Origin: Bacteroides sp.
GTDB taxonomy: Bacteria; Bacteroidota; Bacteroidia; Bacteroidales; Muribaculaceae
Direction: 5' to 3'
Assembly (NCBI GenBank): GCA_014802335.1
Contig: JAAVCL010000002.1
Coordinates: 1 to 64,000 of the forward strand
DNA length: 64,000 nucleotides
Positions 9,586 through 19,301 of the stretch are shown here, piece by piece. A program made the position numbers and the translations under genes. The notes under the pieces were generated by a model that was not told where the DNA came from, did no database searches, and saw only the letters and a list, made by a program, of their open reading frames with translations. Every line of letters begins with the position of its first letter. The first letter of the stretch is position 1.

Positions 9586-9668
9586 GCAGAGGCCCGCGGC
9601 CTCTGCTCCCCTGCGCGGCCTCTACTTCCCCGGGGCCTCTACTTCCTCGCGGCCTCGCCTGCCCCGCG
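9586..9668. repeat. GC-rich palindrome plus ~17-19-bp GGCCTCTACTTCC tandem units
   Basis: GCAGAGGCC-CGC-GGCCTCTGC perfect hairpin (9586-9606), then gcggcctctacttcccc / ggggcctctacttcctc / gcggcctcgcctgcccc. Confidence 0.75.
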
Positions 9669-9672
9669 CTGC

Positions 9673-9724
9673 CGGAGCCCAGATCCTAAAGCCTAAAGCC
9701 TAAAACCTAAAGCCCAAAGCCTAT
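9673..9724. repeat. CCTAAAG heptad tandem repeat (right border of RAYT locus)
   Basis: cctaaagcctaaagcctaaaacctaaagcccaaagcctata; ends a few nt from the stop codon of the next gene. Confidence 0.8.
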
Positions 9725-9728
9725 AACT

Positions 9729-10271
9729 TTACTCTTCGAGAAGGTGAAGGAGATTGGCTGGTTCCATCACGTTGGCCTGCGCTGCCGGGACGGGAAGCTG
9801 ACGGAATTCCGTAACCTCAGCCCCCTTAATGATTGCGCTCTTTATCTCCGCGGGCGACGGAGTGGCCGGAAGTGCCATATATTCCTCAAACGTCCATTTC
9901 GTAAAAACAGAATTCGGACCCAGTCCCTGACGGTTCAGCCACCACCCATCGCCTATTGAGGTCGGCTTCGAGCCGGCACGGATATCACTAACTGCCGGGA
10001 AATAGACCAGATTCCCGGAGTCATCGAGCGTAACAGCCACGTTGTTGGCATAATCTCCACTCATTTTAAATGCTGAAGCTTTAAGCACAATAGCCTCTCC
10101 CCCCGTTTCCTGACCGGGCAATTGAACGGCATGAGGAGGCACAGTCATTGGAGGCTGAACTTGAGGTTGAGAAGCGGAAGAAGCCACATCCGAAACTCCG
10201 GGGTTGGAACGGTGCGAACATGCTGCTAAAACAGAGGCAGCAGCCGCAAAGATAAGAATTTTACTATTCAT
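9729..10271 (-). CDS. Hypothetical lipoprotein
   Basis: MNSKILIFAAAASVLAACSHRS lipobox; no recognised family. Confidence 0.75.
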   Translation of the reverse strand: MNSKILIFAAAASVLAACSHRSNPGVSDVASSASQPQVQPPMTVPPHAVQLPGQETGGEAIVLKASAFKMSGDYANNVAVTLDDSGNLVYFPAVSDIRAGSKPTSIGDGWWLNRQGLGPNSVFTKWTFEEYMALPATPSPAEIKSAIIKGAEVTEFRQLPVPAAQANVMEPANLLHLLEE

Positions 10272-10315
10272 TGAAATTCACTAAAAAATAGAAACTTGGA
10301 ATATACTTACTCTAA

Positions 10316-10402
10316 GAAATCAGAATTTTCATAAAATTCAGATACTTCTGAAAAATCAGACTCTTCTGTAAATCAGATTCTTCTGTGAAATCAGAATTAT
10401 AA
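10316..10402. repeat. ~18-bp imperfect tandem repeat AAATCAGAyTCTTCTGT upstream of the lipoprotein gene
   Basis: aaatcagaattttcata / aaattcagatacttctga / aaaatcagactcttctgt / aaatcagattcttctgtg / aaatcagaattat. Confidence 0.7.
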
Positions 10403-10552
10403 AAACTTTACATATATAAATTTTTGACGAAAAAGGCCCTGAGTAAAGAACTTAATGGAAGGCCTTAGGTGAACAATTCTGATGAAAAGAGTAACGTATA
10501 AAAATAAAGAGTGAGGTATAAAGACGTTGATTAGAAGAGTCTACCTAAAAAT

Positions 10553-10584
10553 AAAAGGCGGACGCCAATGGGCGAACGCCTTTT
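10553..10584 (-). terminator. Rho-independent terminator for the 10607-11959 gene
   Basis: AAAAGGCG...CGCCTTTT hairpin followed on the minus strand by TTTTATTTTTA. Confidence 0.75.
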
Positions 10585-10606
10585 AAAAGGTATCTAAGGT
10601 CGCAGA

Positions 10607-11959
10607 TTAGCGAACGATAGTTTTAGAAGTTTTGTTACCTTCTTTCACGATAACCACTTCGCCTGCAGCGGGCTGAGCGATTTCAACACCCTGGAGGTTG
10701 AAGTAGCGAGTAGCTGCGTTGTCAGCATCGTTGATGATACCGTTAACACCGGCACCTGTAGCAAGAGTGATTTTGCTAATCATGGGGATAGGTTCACGAT
10801 TTGAATTTACCCAATAGTTGATATCTTCGGGTTCGAAGTTAGGAACATTTTGGAAGATACAGTTGGGAAGAGTGATTACATTACCTTCCATTACGGGCAG
10901 AGGATCATCATAGAGTTCTGCTTCCTCAATAATTTCGTCGAATGTATATTCATTCAGATAGTAAGAAACACCTTCTCTTGTTGTGGTGGCAACACTTGCC
11001 ATCATACCTTGTTCTGCAGATGTATAACCGGACATAACGTGAGGTTTAACAACGACACAACCGGGATTTTCGATGTTAAGAATGAGGTAACCGTCAGCAT
11101 TGGGAGTATCGTTATCTGCTACTGAAGCAAAAGGTTTAAGAAGGAGATATTCATTAGGATTAGACTTGCTCTGATATGTTGCTACATTAAAAGCACCCTC
11201 TGAAAGGAACCAGCCATCTTCGAGTTTAGATGTGCCTGTAGAAGTCCATTCGCTTTCATCAAAGATGAACGCACCTGCTTCGGGATAAAAATCAGAAAGC
11301 TGAGGAAGAGCCACAGCATATTTCCAGCTACCTACCCAACCACTCATTGAGCCACCAGACTGAGCATTAAAATTAGAAGCAGTGTTGAAACAGAAGATAC
11401 GGTTGCCTTCCATTACAACCCAACCACCTTCATATCCTGTGCTGCCATCGCTGAATGTCACACCATAAGGACAATATTTAAATACGATTTCTGAAATCTC
11501 GTCCATATTGCCGGTGGCCTGATTGCTGGTAGTTACATACAGATATACGGGCTCATTTGAACCGCCAATTGAAGCAAACTCAGCTGCACTCATATACACT
11601 TGTTTTTTTACAGTAAGAGTCTGAGCGCTTGCATCGTATGTAGCTTTAACAGGATAATCACCAAAAACACCCAAGCCATAGATATTAACTTCAGTGTCGC
11701 TGATTTTACGAAGTTCAACAGCACCAAGTTGCTCACTGTTATCTTGAGTAGTCATTCCATAATAGTCCAAGCCATAGTAGTTGTTAAAGTAACCTACAGC
11801 GGGAGCTTTCATCATATCTGAATTCTCAACTGCAGTAAAATTAACTTCAACGTTCTCCAACTGAGAAGTAGCAGGAACAAGTTGCTTTTGTTGTGACGGA
11901 ACGGCAGCAGTAGCAGTTAATGCAGTTGCCAGTCCAAGTAATGCGTAAATTTTTTTCAT
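10607..11959 (-). CDS. Secreted hypothetical protein with short C-terminal NLQG...VIVKEGNKTSKTIVR tail
   Basis: Signal peptide MKKIYALLGLATALTATAA; C-terminal tail YFNLQGVEIAQPAAGEVVIVKEGNKTSKTIVR. Confidence 0.8.
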   Translation of the reverse strand: MKKIYALLGLATALTATAAVPSQQKQLVPATSQLENVEVNFTAVENSDMMKAPAVGYFNNYYGLDYYGMTTQDNSEQLGAVELRKISDTEVNIYGLGVFGDYPVKATYDASAQTLTVKKQVYMSAAEFASIGGSNEPVYLYVTTSNQATGNMDEISEIVFKYCPYGVTFSDGSTGYEGGWVVMEGNRIFCFNTASNFNAQSGGSMSGWVGSWKYAVALPQLSDFYPEAGAFIFDESEWTSTGTSKLEDGWFLSEGAFNVATYQSKSNPNEYLLLKPFASVADNDTPNADGYLILNIENPGCVVVKPHVMSGYTSAEQGMMASVATTTREGVSYYLNEYTFDEIIEEAELYDDPLPVMEGNVITLPNCIFQNVPNFEPEDINYWVNSNREPIPMISKITLATGAGVNGIINDADNAATRYFNLQGVEIAQPAAGEVVIVKEGNKTSKTIVR

Positions 11960-12388
11960 ACAACTTACTTTTTTATAATTATTATTGGTTTTTATTTATC
12001 CTAATAAAGTATCATCCTGACAATAAAACGAGAATGATTTTAGCATTTATCAATAACTTATTTACAAAATTACAATTTAATTTTTATTCTGCAAATTTTT
12101 TTAAATTTATTTTTAGAATGACTATATGTAAATTATTTCATATTTAAGTTACATTTAGGCCACTCCCGACTCGAATTTATAAACATTCGAACTGATTAAC
12201 CATAATTTTAATAATATTTTAGTCTTCGTATTTGATATGAAATAAAGAGATTAGGTGTATCTCTGAAGTTATTACTTTCTTTAGAGACACACCTAATGAT
12301 TAAGCAGATTCTAAAAACTAATTGATGTTTCTATCTTTGAGATTCTGAATTACTGAAACATCTTTAGTTATTTGTTATGAATCTTAAT

Positions 12389-14530
12389 TTATTTGTTATG
12401 AATCTTACGGGTTGAGCCGTCAGAATATCTAACAATAAGAATACCCTTGGTGTCAATGGAAGCTTTAGTTCCATCAATCATATAGGCTTCCACCGGCTCA
12501 ACGACGTCAGTTGATATTTCTTGAACTTCTGATGTATCGGCCACAATCTGGAATCTTTTCCATATTGGAGCAGCTTTATATGCATCTACCGACCCGCCGG
12601 GGACAATAAGTTTAATCTCATCGTATTCCTCATCCATAACTATATTTTCAGACAGAACAGGAGGCACGGGATTTTTTATCTGTATAGATTCAAGTTCTGT
12701 CATGTGGGAAAAGGCTTCTTTGCCGATATTTTCGATAGTAGAGGGAAGAACGATGTTTGGCATAGCTTCGCAATAAGAGAAAGCCTGCATACCGATAGTC
12801 TCAAGACCTTCGTTAAGTTCTATTTCACGAAGTTTAGTATCTTTAGCAAATGCAAGATCCAAAATTGATTTCACATTCTCACCAAGTTTAACAGTTTCGA
12901 TAGAGGGAGAATAAGCAAAAGCCCACTCACCTATCACACGCAGATTCTCAGGAAATTCTATATTCACGAACGAAGTTCCGTAGAAAGCGGAGAAACCGAT
13001 GGAATCAAGTTGCTCGGGCCAAGTGAAGGAAGCATCCGTGACTTTTGTATTATAGAATGATGCACGCTCTATTGTCTTCACTGTATTCGGAAGAGTAACA
13101 TCATATAGATTGGTATCGTAGTTGAACATTTGGTCGGGTACGACAGTTGTGCCTTCTCCAAATTTAGCAACCATTAAACGAGTGCACTGATAAAAAATAG
13201 CGGCACCCCATTCTTTTATAGTTGAAGGAAGAGTGACTCTGCGAATTGATGTACATCCCAAGAATGCAGAATCACCGATCTTTTCAAGTCCTTCTGCAAT
13301 GGTGAGCGTAGAAATTTTCTCATCATAGCAGAACGCCTGCAGACCTAATTCGCGCATAGAGGCGGGAATTTTGACAGATGTAAGTTTTTTACAGTTTTGG
13401 AAACACATCCGTCCCACTTTTTGAATACCGTCTCCAAAATCAATTGAAGAGAGAGCAGCGCAGTTATAAAAAGCCAATTCACCAAGTTCGCGCATTGATG
13501 AAGGGAAAGTAACATCAGTAAGACCGGACATTTCAAAGAATGTATAGTCGTCGACTGTTTCAATTCCTTCTGGTATTTCCAATTCCCCTTCACGCCATTG
13601 AGAAAAGATCAGTCGTTTTCCGTCATAAGAGGTCAGATAACCGTCATTATATTTAAATGACTTGTTTGATGCATTGATTTCAATAGATTCGAGGTCGCGA
13701 GAGTTAGTTATTGCCATCATTCCAATTGAATCAACGGAAGCGGGAATAGAAAGAGAAGTAAGGTTACTCTTATACAGACATTTCTCTCCCATTGTGGTTA
13801 ACCCTTCGGGTAAAAGAACCGAAGTAAATACAGATCCTCTGAAACAAGATTCGGCAAGAGTGGTAACTGTCTGAGGCACTGAAAATGATGCATCTTTCTT
13901 TCCTGCGGGATAAGCCAACAGATTTTTTCCGTCTGCTGAATAAAGAACACCATCTATTGTGGAAAATAAATTGGAATCCGATGCAATAGAAGTTAAACCT
14001 GTGCAGCTATACCAGGGATTTGCTCCGATTTCAGTAACCGACGCCGGGATAACAAATTCATCAATAAGAGCCGCGTCTTCACCAAAGGCTTCCGTGCCTA
14101 TTGTTTTTAATGAATTTCCTAAATCTACAGATTGTAATTCCGTGCACTTTACAAAAGCCTTATCACCGATCACTTCAACGGCCGACAGAGTTATATTTTG
14201 AATTTTTGCACTCTTGAAAGCCTCGGTTCCAATCACCTTCAAATTCGGGCCGGTAGTAATGGAAGTGATTTTTGAATTTGAGATAAAGGCAGTTTCCAAA
14301 ATCTCAGTCACCTGATATTGCTTACCTTCATAAGAAACTTCATCGGGCACTGTAACGTCTCCGGTTAGCGAAGTTCCACCATAAACACCGGCAGTATTGT
14401 CGTCAGTGTTGATTATGTAAACAAACCCTGTGTCATAATCCTTATATTGAATTGACTCAGCCTTAGATTGGAAAGCAATCTGAAAAATTGATATTGCTCC
14501 CAAAATGTAAAACAGAAAATGTTTTTTCAT
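12389..14530 (-). CDS. BspA-like leucine-rich repeat surface protein (LRR_5)
   Basis: Repeated VTEIG..AFxxCxxLTSVxLPxxLxxIGxxAF units; signal peptide. Confidence 0.92.
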   Translation of the reverse strand: MKKHFLFYILGAISIFQIAFQSKAESIQYKDYDTGFVYIINTDDNTAGVYGGTSLTGDVTVPDEVSYEGKQYQVTEILETAFISNSKITSITTGPNLKVIGTEAFKSAKIQNITLSAVEVIGDKAFVKCTELQSVDLGNSLKTIGTEAFGEDAALIDEFVIPASVTEIGANPWYSCTGLTSIASDSNLFSTIDGVLYSADGKNLLAYPAGKKDASFSVPQTVTTLAESCFRGSVFTSVLLPEGLTTMGEKCLYKSNLTSLSIPASVDSIGMMAITNSRDLESIEINASNKSFKYNDGYLTSYDGKRLIFSQWREGELEIPEGIETVDDYTFFEMSGLTDVTFPSSMRELGELAFYNCAALSSIDFGDGIQKVGRMCFQNCKKLTSVKIPASMRELGLQAFCYDEKISTLTIAEGLEKIGDSAFLGCTSIRRVTLPSTIKEWGAAIFYQCTRLMVAKFGEGTTVVPDQMFNYDTNLYDVTLPNTVKTIERASFYNTKVTDASFTWPEQLDSIGFSAFYGTSFVNIEFPENLRVIGEWAFAYSPSIETVKLGENVKSILDLAFAKDTKLREIELNEGLETIGMQAFSYCEAMPNIVLPSTIENIGKEAFSHMTELESIQIKNPVPPVLSENIVMDEEYDEIKLIVPGGSVDAYKAAPIWKRFQIVADTSEVQEISTDVVEPVEAYMIDGTKASIDTKGILIVRYSDGSTRKIHNK

Positions 14531-14760
14531 AAAATTAAGTTTGAAAATTAATAAATGCAGTATAGTCTCATTGCTTCCAAAATTATAAAATTTTAATAAT
14601 AAAACAAAATATTTATATACATTAAATTAAATTTTATTTAAAAATGTTATTTAGCAAGTCTTATTGAAATCTATTTTTTATTTTTTAAACAATATACATT
14701 TAATATATATTCATATTATATGCATTTATCACATTTCTCGATAATTAATCAATAATAATC

Positions 14761-14828
14761 AAAACTGTTCCAACAAATAATAGCAGAGGAACAAGCCGCC
14801 CTCTGCCATTATTTATTGGAACAGTTTT
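14761..14828 (-). terminator. Long hairpin downstream of the C10 peptidase gene (probable terminator)
   Basis: AAAACTGTTCCAA (14761-14773) pairs with TTGGAACAGTTTT (14816-14828); inner arms caaataat/attattta and cagagg/cctctg. Confidence 0.55.
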
Positions 14829-14867
14829 ATTACCTGGTTACCGGTTTATACCTGAAATGCTCTATGA

Positions 14868-17294
14868 TTAGAAAATAACTTTTTCAATCTTGGAACCTGA
14901 TTTCTTAATCAGAAGTTGACCCTTTTGAGGATTTTCCACGCGCAATCCCTGAAGGTTGTAATATTCTGCAGATTCTGTATCCGAGATTACCGCATCGATT
15001 CCCGTATCTTTGAATGTAAGATAAATAATTCCCAAAGACTTGTTTGAGCCACTTACTTTGTATGTACCTGCCACTCGATAAACACGGTTGCCGGGATAGT
15101 TTGAAAGATTGATATCTATATCTGTATCCAGACTGTCTCCCTGGCCGATAAGGGGCTGATCAGAGTAGAGATCTTCCGACAGATTCTCGAATTTGTTTGT
15201 CTCGGGGTTATACATTGCACCCATCAAACGGTAGGTCATGTCAAAATATCCCTGAGTTACATCAAAATTCAAATGAGCTGTAATGTCTGAAGAAGAAGAG
15301 ACTTCATATACATCCGAGAATTCTCTTGAACCGGAAACAACAGACTTGAGTTCAGCATCTTTAATTGAGAAATCAATTACATCAACAACAAGATTATTTG
15401 ATACGGAAGTCATATTGTAATCAGAGAATGAACCTATAAATTCACCCGTGCTGCAGTTCAGGACTTTGAGAGTGTATTCACCCGGACCGGTAAAAGTAGC
15501 ATCGTCAGCTGCAACGAATTTAACGAAAGTATCTTTCTCCAAAAGCTGACCGGCATCGACAGTCACCAAGGTATAGTCACCTCTGTATTGTATTCTGCCA
15601 TTTTTGTAAAGCACCGGCGAGTAGCATAGAGTCAATTGCTCATCAGTTGTATTTTTAAACGTTAAATTCAATTTTGCATTCCGGCCTAAGTAAAGGGGTG
15701 AATCAAATTCACATTTTTCGATATTGAGTGAAAGCGGGGAAGCGGTAGAAACAGAAGCCTTACCTCCGGCAACAGTGAGAAAACAATAGTTCACACATCC
15801 CCAATTCTTCATGATAGGCTGCAAAGGTGCATCCTCAACACTCATATCTTTAGCGGCTATTGTTACTTTATACTCACCGTCGGGCAATGCAGGCAAAGTG
15901 ATGCATGGATTGGAATTAGCAGTAGGCATGTAACTTCCTGGAGAAAGAGTTAACTGATTACTTAAATTTCCCGATGAACTTTTCATACCTCCGTCTACTT
16001 CCGCAACAACCGAACCGTCGGATACTTTTGTAATAATTGCACCGACACCAACCGTAATGTCTCGGAAAGAGGCATTACCCCAACCTTGGTAAGAACTTCC
16101 ATAGGCTGTAAATATCAAGTCATTTCCCGACATTTGGGGGCGGGCATTGCCATATATATTCAGATTTGCCAAAGGATACTGAGAACTATCGCCTTTAGAG
16201 GGACACATACCAAGCAAGGCGCCCTGACTGTAGTTGAAACCACCTTCAGCACCACCGATACCCTGCGATTCGGGGTTCAGGGAATCGAGAACATAGAATC
16301 CGTCAGACATACCTCCCCAACCCCAGTTGAAATGGAAGTAGCCATTGCCATCATATCCGTCACAAACGAAAGAGTGACCACCGTCGATTGAGCTTCCGTC
16401 ATAGATAACCGGACCTACATTCTTGATGTTGTTATAGATCAGATGAGCCCATTCATCGTACGAGAAGAACTCTCTTTCAGTGTAATATAAACCTTTGTCA
16501 TATTTAAAATAATCAACGGCGGCCTTAGCTAATTTAAAACTAACAGCACCTGATGCATATATCCCATAGTTCATTTCAACAGAATAACCGCATGCCTTCA
16601 TCAAAAATGCAACAGCGTCGGCCTGCTCGGTGGTATATCCGTCAGAATATGAATCCAACATATTATCCCAGTCGAATTTCTTATTAAAATTCATGCTGAG
16701 ATAACGGCCATTGGTTGCATATCTGATACTTCCCTGGCCACGCTCGGGATATTTGAAATAATTCATGACTTGCGCAAACGAAGTTGCGACACATCCGGTT
16801 GGAGTCTGAACATTGTTTATCACAGGTGTCTCCTTGTTATAAGGAGCATCCTGATTCCATGTTGTTGTCATCAATGCATCGATCGGAGTCATATCGGCAG
16901 GTGCGTAAGGTTTCACATTGCCGTCTTTGGCCTTTTCAGACACATTTTTTAATCTCGCAGACTGCTCACCGAGCCACCACACAAGAGAAGGGGGAAGATT
17001 ATTGACATCAATGTTGTTGGTATCAGAATATCCAAGTACCGGCACAGCGCGATCGTCAGAACTTAAAATTACGTATCCTGCCGAATTGGCATTACTGAAT
17101 ATATAAGACGTTGCCATCCCCGCAGCATCCACTGTTGTATATGCATGCTTTAACCCGGCCATGTTTATAGCACTTTTTTTGGCTATTCCGGAATCATCAA
17201 GACGAGAAAGCGCCTGTTCAGGGCTTATCAAAGCAGCTCCGGCTCCCGCTGTAATCGAGAAGCCGACAAACAAAGAAAGAAGTTGTTTTATCAT
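14868..17294 (-). CDS. C10 family (streptopain-like) cysteine peptidase with C-terminal tail
   Basis: TTWNQDAPYN, TGCVATSFAQVMNYFKYP (Cys), GGHSFVCDGYDGNGYFHFNWGWGG (His); C-term YYNLQGLRVENPQKGQLLIKKSGSKIEKVIF. Confidence 0.92.
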   Translation of the reverse strand: MIKQLLSLFVGFSITAGAGAALISPEQALSRLDDSGIAKKSAINMAGLKHAYTTVDAAGMATSYIFSNANSAGYVILSSDDRAVPVLGYSDTNNIDVNNLPPSLVWWLGEQSARLKNVSEKAKDGNVKPYAPADMTPIDALMTTTWNQDAPYNKETPVINNVQTPTGCVATSFAQVMNYFKYPERGQGSIRYATNGRYLSMNFNKKFDWDNMLDSYSDGYTTEQADAVAFLMKACGYSVEMNYGIYASGAVSFKLAKAAVDYFKYDKGLYYTEREFFSYDEWAHLIYNNIKNVGPVIYDGSSIDGGHSFVCDGYDGNGYFHFNWGWGGMSDGFYVLDSLNPESQGIGGAEGGFNYSQGALLGMCPSKGDSSQYPLANLNIYGNARPQMSGNDLIFTAYGSSYQGWGNASFRDITVGVGAIITKVSDGSVVAEVDGGMKSSSGNLSNQLTLSPGSYMPTANSNPCITLPALPDGEYKVTIAAKDMSVEDAPLQPIMKNWGCVNYCFLTVAGGKASVSTASPLSLNIEKCEFDSPLYLGRNAKLNLTFKNTTDEQLTLCYSPVLYKNGRIQYRGDYTLVTVDAGQLLEKDTFVKFVAADDATFTGPGEYTLKVLNCSTGEFIGSFSDYNMTSVSNNLVVDVIDFSIKDAELKSVVSGSREFSDVYEVSSSSDITAHLNFDVTQGYFDMTYRLMGAMYNPETNKFENLSEDLYSDQPLIGQGDSLDTDIDINLSNYPGNRVYRVAGTYKVSGSNKSLGIIYLTFKDTGIDAVISDTESAEYYNLQGLRVENPQKGQLLIKKSGSKIEKVIF

Positions 17295-17384
17295 AATGTT
17301 GTTTTTAGTTATCCTACGATATTGAGTTTAACAGACAGATTACTACCTATTCACAAAGTAAATTAAAATATATGAGAAAAACAA

Positions 17385-17412
17385 AAAACTCCGGCAAAAA
17401 TGCCGGAGTTTT
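17385..17412 (-). terminator. Terminator downstream of the susD-like gene
   Basis: AAAACTCCGGCA/TGCCGGAGTTTT perfect stem, 4-nt loop, T-rich 3' side on minus strand. Confidence 0.85.
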
Positions 17413-17448
17413 CTATCTGTGAAATAATCAATCCTGAGGATTAATCAA

Positions 17449-19281
17449 TTAATTATTGAACTCGATGAGGTTCTTGTCAATCGCGTGATTGTAATATGTC
17501 TCACTCTGAGGTATCAACATTCTCCAACCGCCATTGGCAGAAACCGGAGTTGTCACACCATACTCGGGCAGCCAGTTTCCTGAATTGGGATCGCCTGCAA
17601 CCCAAGCTCTACGCTCGATTGGCAAATTCCAACGCTTGAAGTCTGACCAGCTGTGACCCTCACCCCAAAGCTCGATACGTCTTGAAAGTCTGATTTCATC
17701 ACGCAGTGCAGTGCCTGATCCAGAGAAGTTATATCCCGGGATACGAACGCTGTTGATGGCAGTGAGGATATTCTTTGCTGTGGTGTAGTCTTGATTTTCG
17801 TAAGCAGCCTCAGCTTCAAGGAGCTTCATTTCAGCAGCACGCATGAAAGAGAATGTGCCTGATGAATAAGGAGCACGAGACCAGAACTTATACTGAGCAC
17901 CGAAAGGAATTGTATTCAGTGTGCCGTAATTTGATTTGTCGATACGCACAACGCCCTTATTGTTCAGGAAGTAATATGCATACTGGTCGCCCGATTCTGC
18001 GTCAGGGTTTACAATATCACTGATTTCGCCCTTGAAGATATTATTTGTGTAATAGTATGAATAGTAAAGCGCCACATTGTAGAGGCCCCATTTCTTATTT
18101 GGATTCTTACGGTCTCTTTCAGAAGGACCGAAGCTAAGGTCAAGATTAGAAGCTGAATTAACAAGGTCATTATTCCAGAAATCAGCTTCAGTGATCTTAC
18201 CGGGATTCCAAGAAGAATTCTCAGCTTCCACAACGGCAATCTTATCCGGAGTCAGATAGCACTGACGACGAATATCATTAACATCCATCTGGCGATAGAG
18301 ATCCATGTCTATACCATCAGGCACCTGCCATTTATTGGTATAGTTACCATTTGGAGCAAACATACAGTATTCAGACCAATAATAGATATCTGATTCTTCA
18401 TCTGAAGTTGTCCACATGAAATCATCGTTATCAGTGTAGAAACCGCTCAGATAAGTATCGTTATCCATCACTGTGTAACCTTCAGAAGCATTGTGAGCCA
18501 TTGTCTGAGCAGTAGAATAATCGTGAATGATCATTGCTGCACGTGCAAACACACCATAGGCAACATTTAAGTCGGGCATCCATTTAGCTTCACGTTTAAG
18601 GCCTGAGCTCTTATAAAGGTCGATAGCTGTGTTAAGGTCGCTGTAAATAAGCTCGAACACATCGTTCATTGTGCAAAGCGGAGCATCGGTCACACCACCC
18701 TTATCACGCATCACTGCACAAACGGCCTCACCATTGCGGCTATTTTCCCAACGGGGAGCGTAGTAAACCATCAACTTTGTGTATGCATGAGCACGCAGAG
18801 TGAGAAGCTGAGCCTTGATGAAATCGCGCTGATTTGCATCGCCTTCTGCTTCATCAATACCGTCGAGCACAGTGTTAGCCTGCTGGATAAGGTTATAACA
18901 GTATTTCCAAGGAATTACACACATCACATAGTTATCCTTCTGCCAGGGAGACTGACCGGTAATGATTTCATTACCCCACATTGCGTAACCAATACCGACA
19001 TGCATGTCAGGACCGAAGGCATCGTTCATACGGTGGTTCACAAAAGCCTCACCGTTCATGAAGTTGTAACCGGAAGTTGAACCTGACTGAATATCCTGAT
19101 ACTGCTGCCACATTGCCTGGCACACACCAATCATTGCAAGTCGAGCACCATCAACAGTGCTGATCGCAGTTGAGTTGGTTATTTGAGTTTCAGGAGCCAA
19201 TTGAAGATAATCACTTGAGCAGGAGGTCATCGCTGCTGTAGCAACAATAGCTGCTGAATATATTAATTTTTTAGCATTCAT
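17449..19281 (-). CDS. RagB/SusD family nutrient uptake outer membrane lipoprotein
   Basis: Lipobox AAMTSCSSDYL; C-terminal RRIELWGEGHSWSDFKRWNLPIER; adjacent to SusC. Confidence 0.93.
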   Translation of the reverse strand: MNAKKLIYSAAIVATAAMTSCSSDYLQLAPETQITNSTAISTVDGARLAMIGVCQAMWQQYQDIQSGSTSGYNFMNGEAFVNHRMNDAFGPDMHVGIGYAMWGNEIITGQSPWQKDNYVMCVIPWKYCYNLIQQANTVLDGIDEAEGDANQRDFIKAQLLTLRAHAYTKLMVYYAPRWENSRNGEAVCAVMRDKGGVTDAPLCTMNDVFELIYSDLNTAIDLYKSSGLKREAKWMPDLNVAYGVFARAAMIIHDYSTAQTMAHNASEGYTVMDNDTYLSGFYTDNDDFMWTTSDEESDIYYWSEYCMFAPNGNYTNKWQVPDGIDMDLYRQMDVNDIRRQCYLTPDKIAVVEAENSSWNPGKITEADFWNNDLVNSASNLDLSFGPSERDRKNPNKKWGLYNVALYYSYYYTNNIFKGEISDIVNPDAESGDQYAYYFLNNKGVVRIDKSNYGTLNTIPFGAQYKFWSRAPYSSGTFSFMRAAEMKLLEAEAAYENQDYTTAKNILTAINSVRIPGYNFSGSGTALRDEIRLSRRIELWGEGHSWSDFKRWNLPIERRAWVAGDPNSGNWLPEYGVTTPVSANGGWRMLIPQSETYYNHAIDKNLIEFNN

Positions 19282-19301
19282 AAATAATTACCATTAGGTT
19301 G

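Noticed and set aside
9407-9703. Lys/Arg/Glu-rich ORFs (9265-9570, 9407-9703) over the polypurine tract
   Set aside because: Trivial translation of a homopurine tract; no start-site support.
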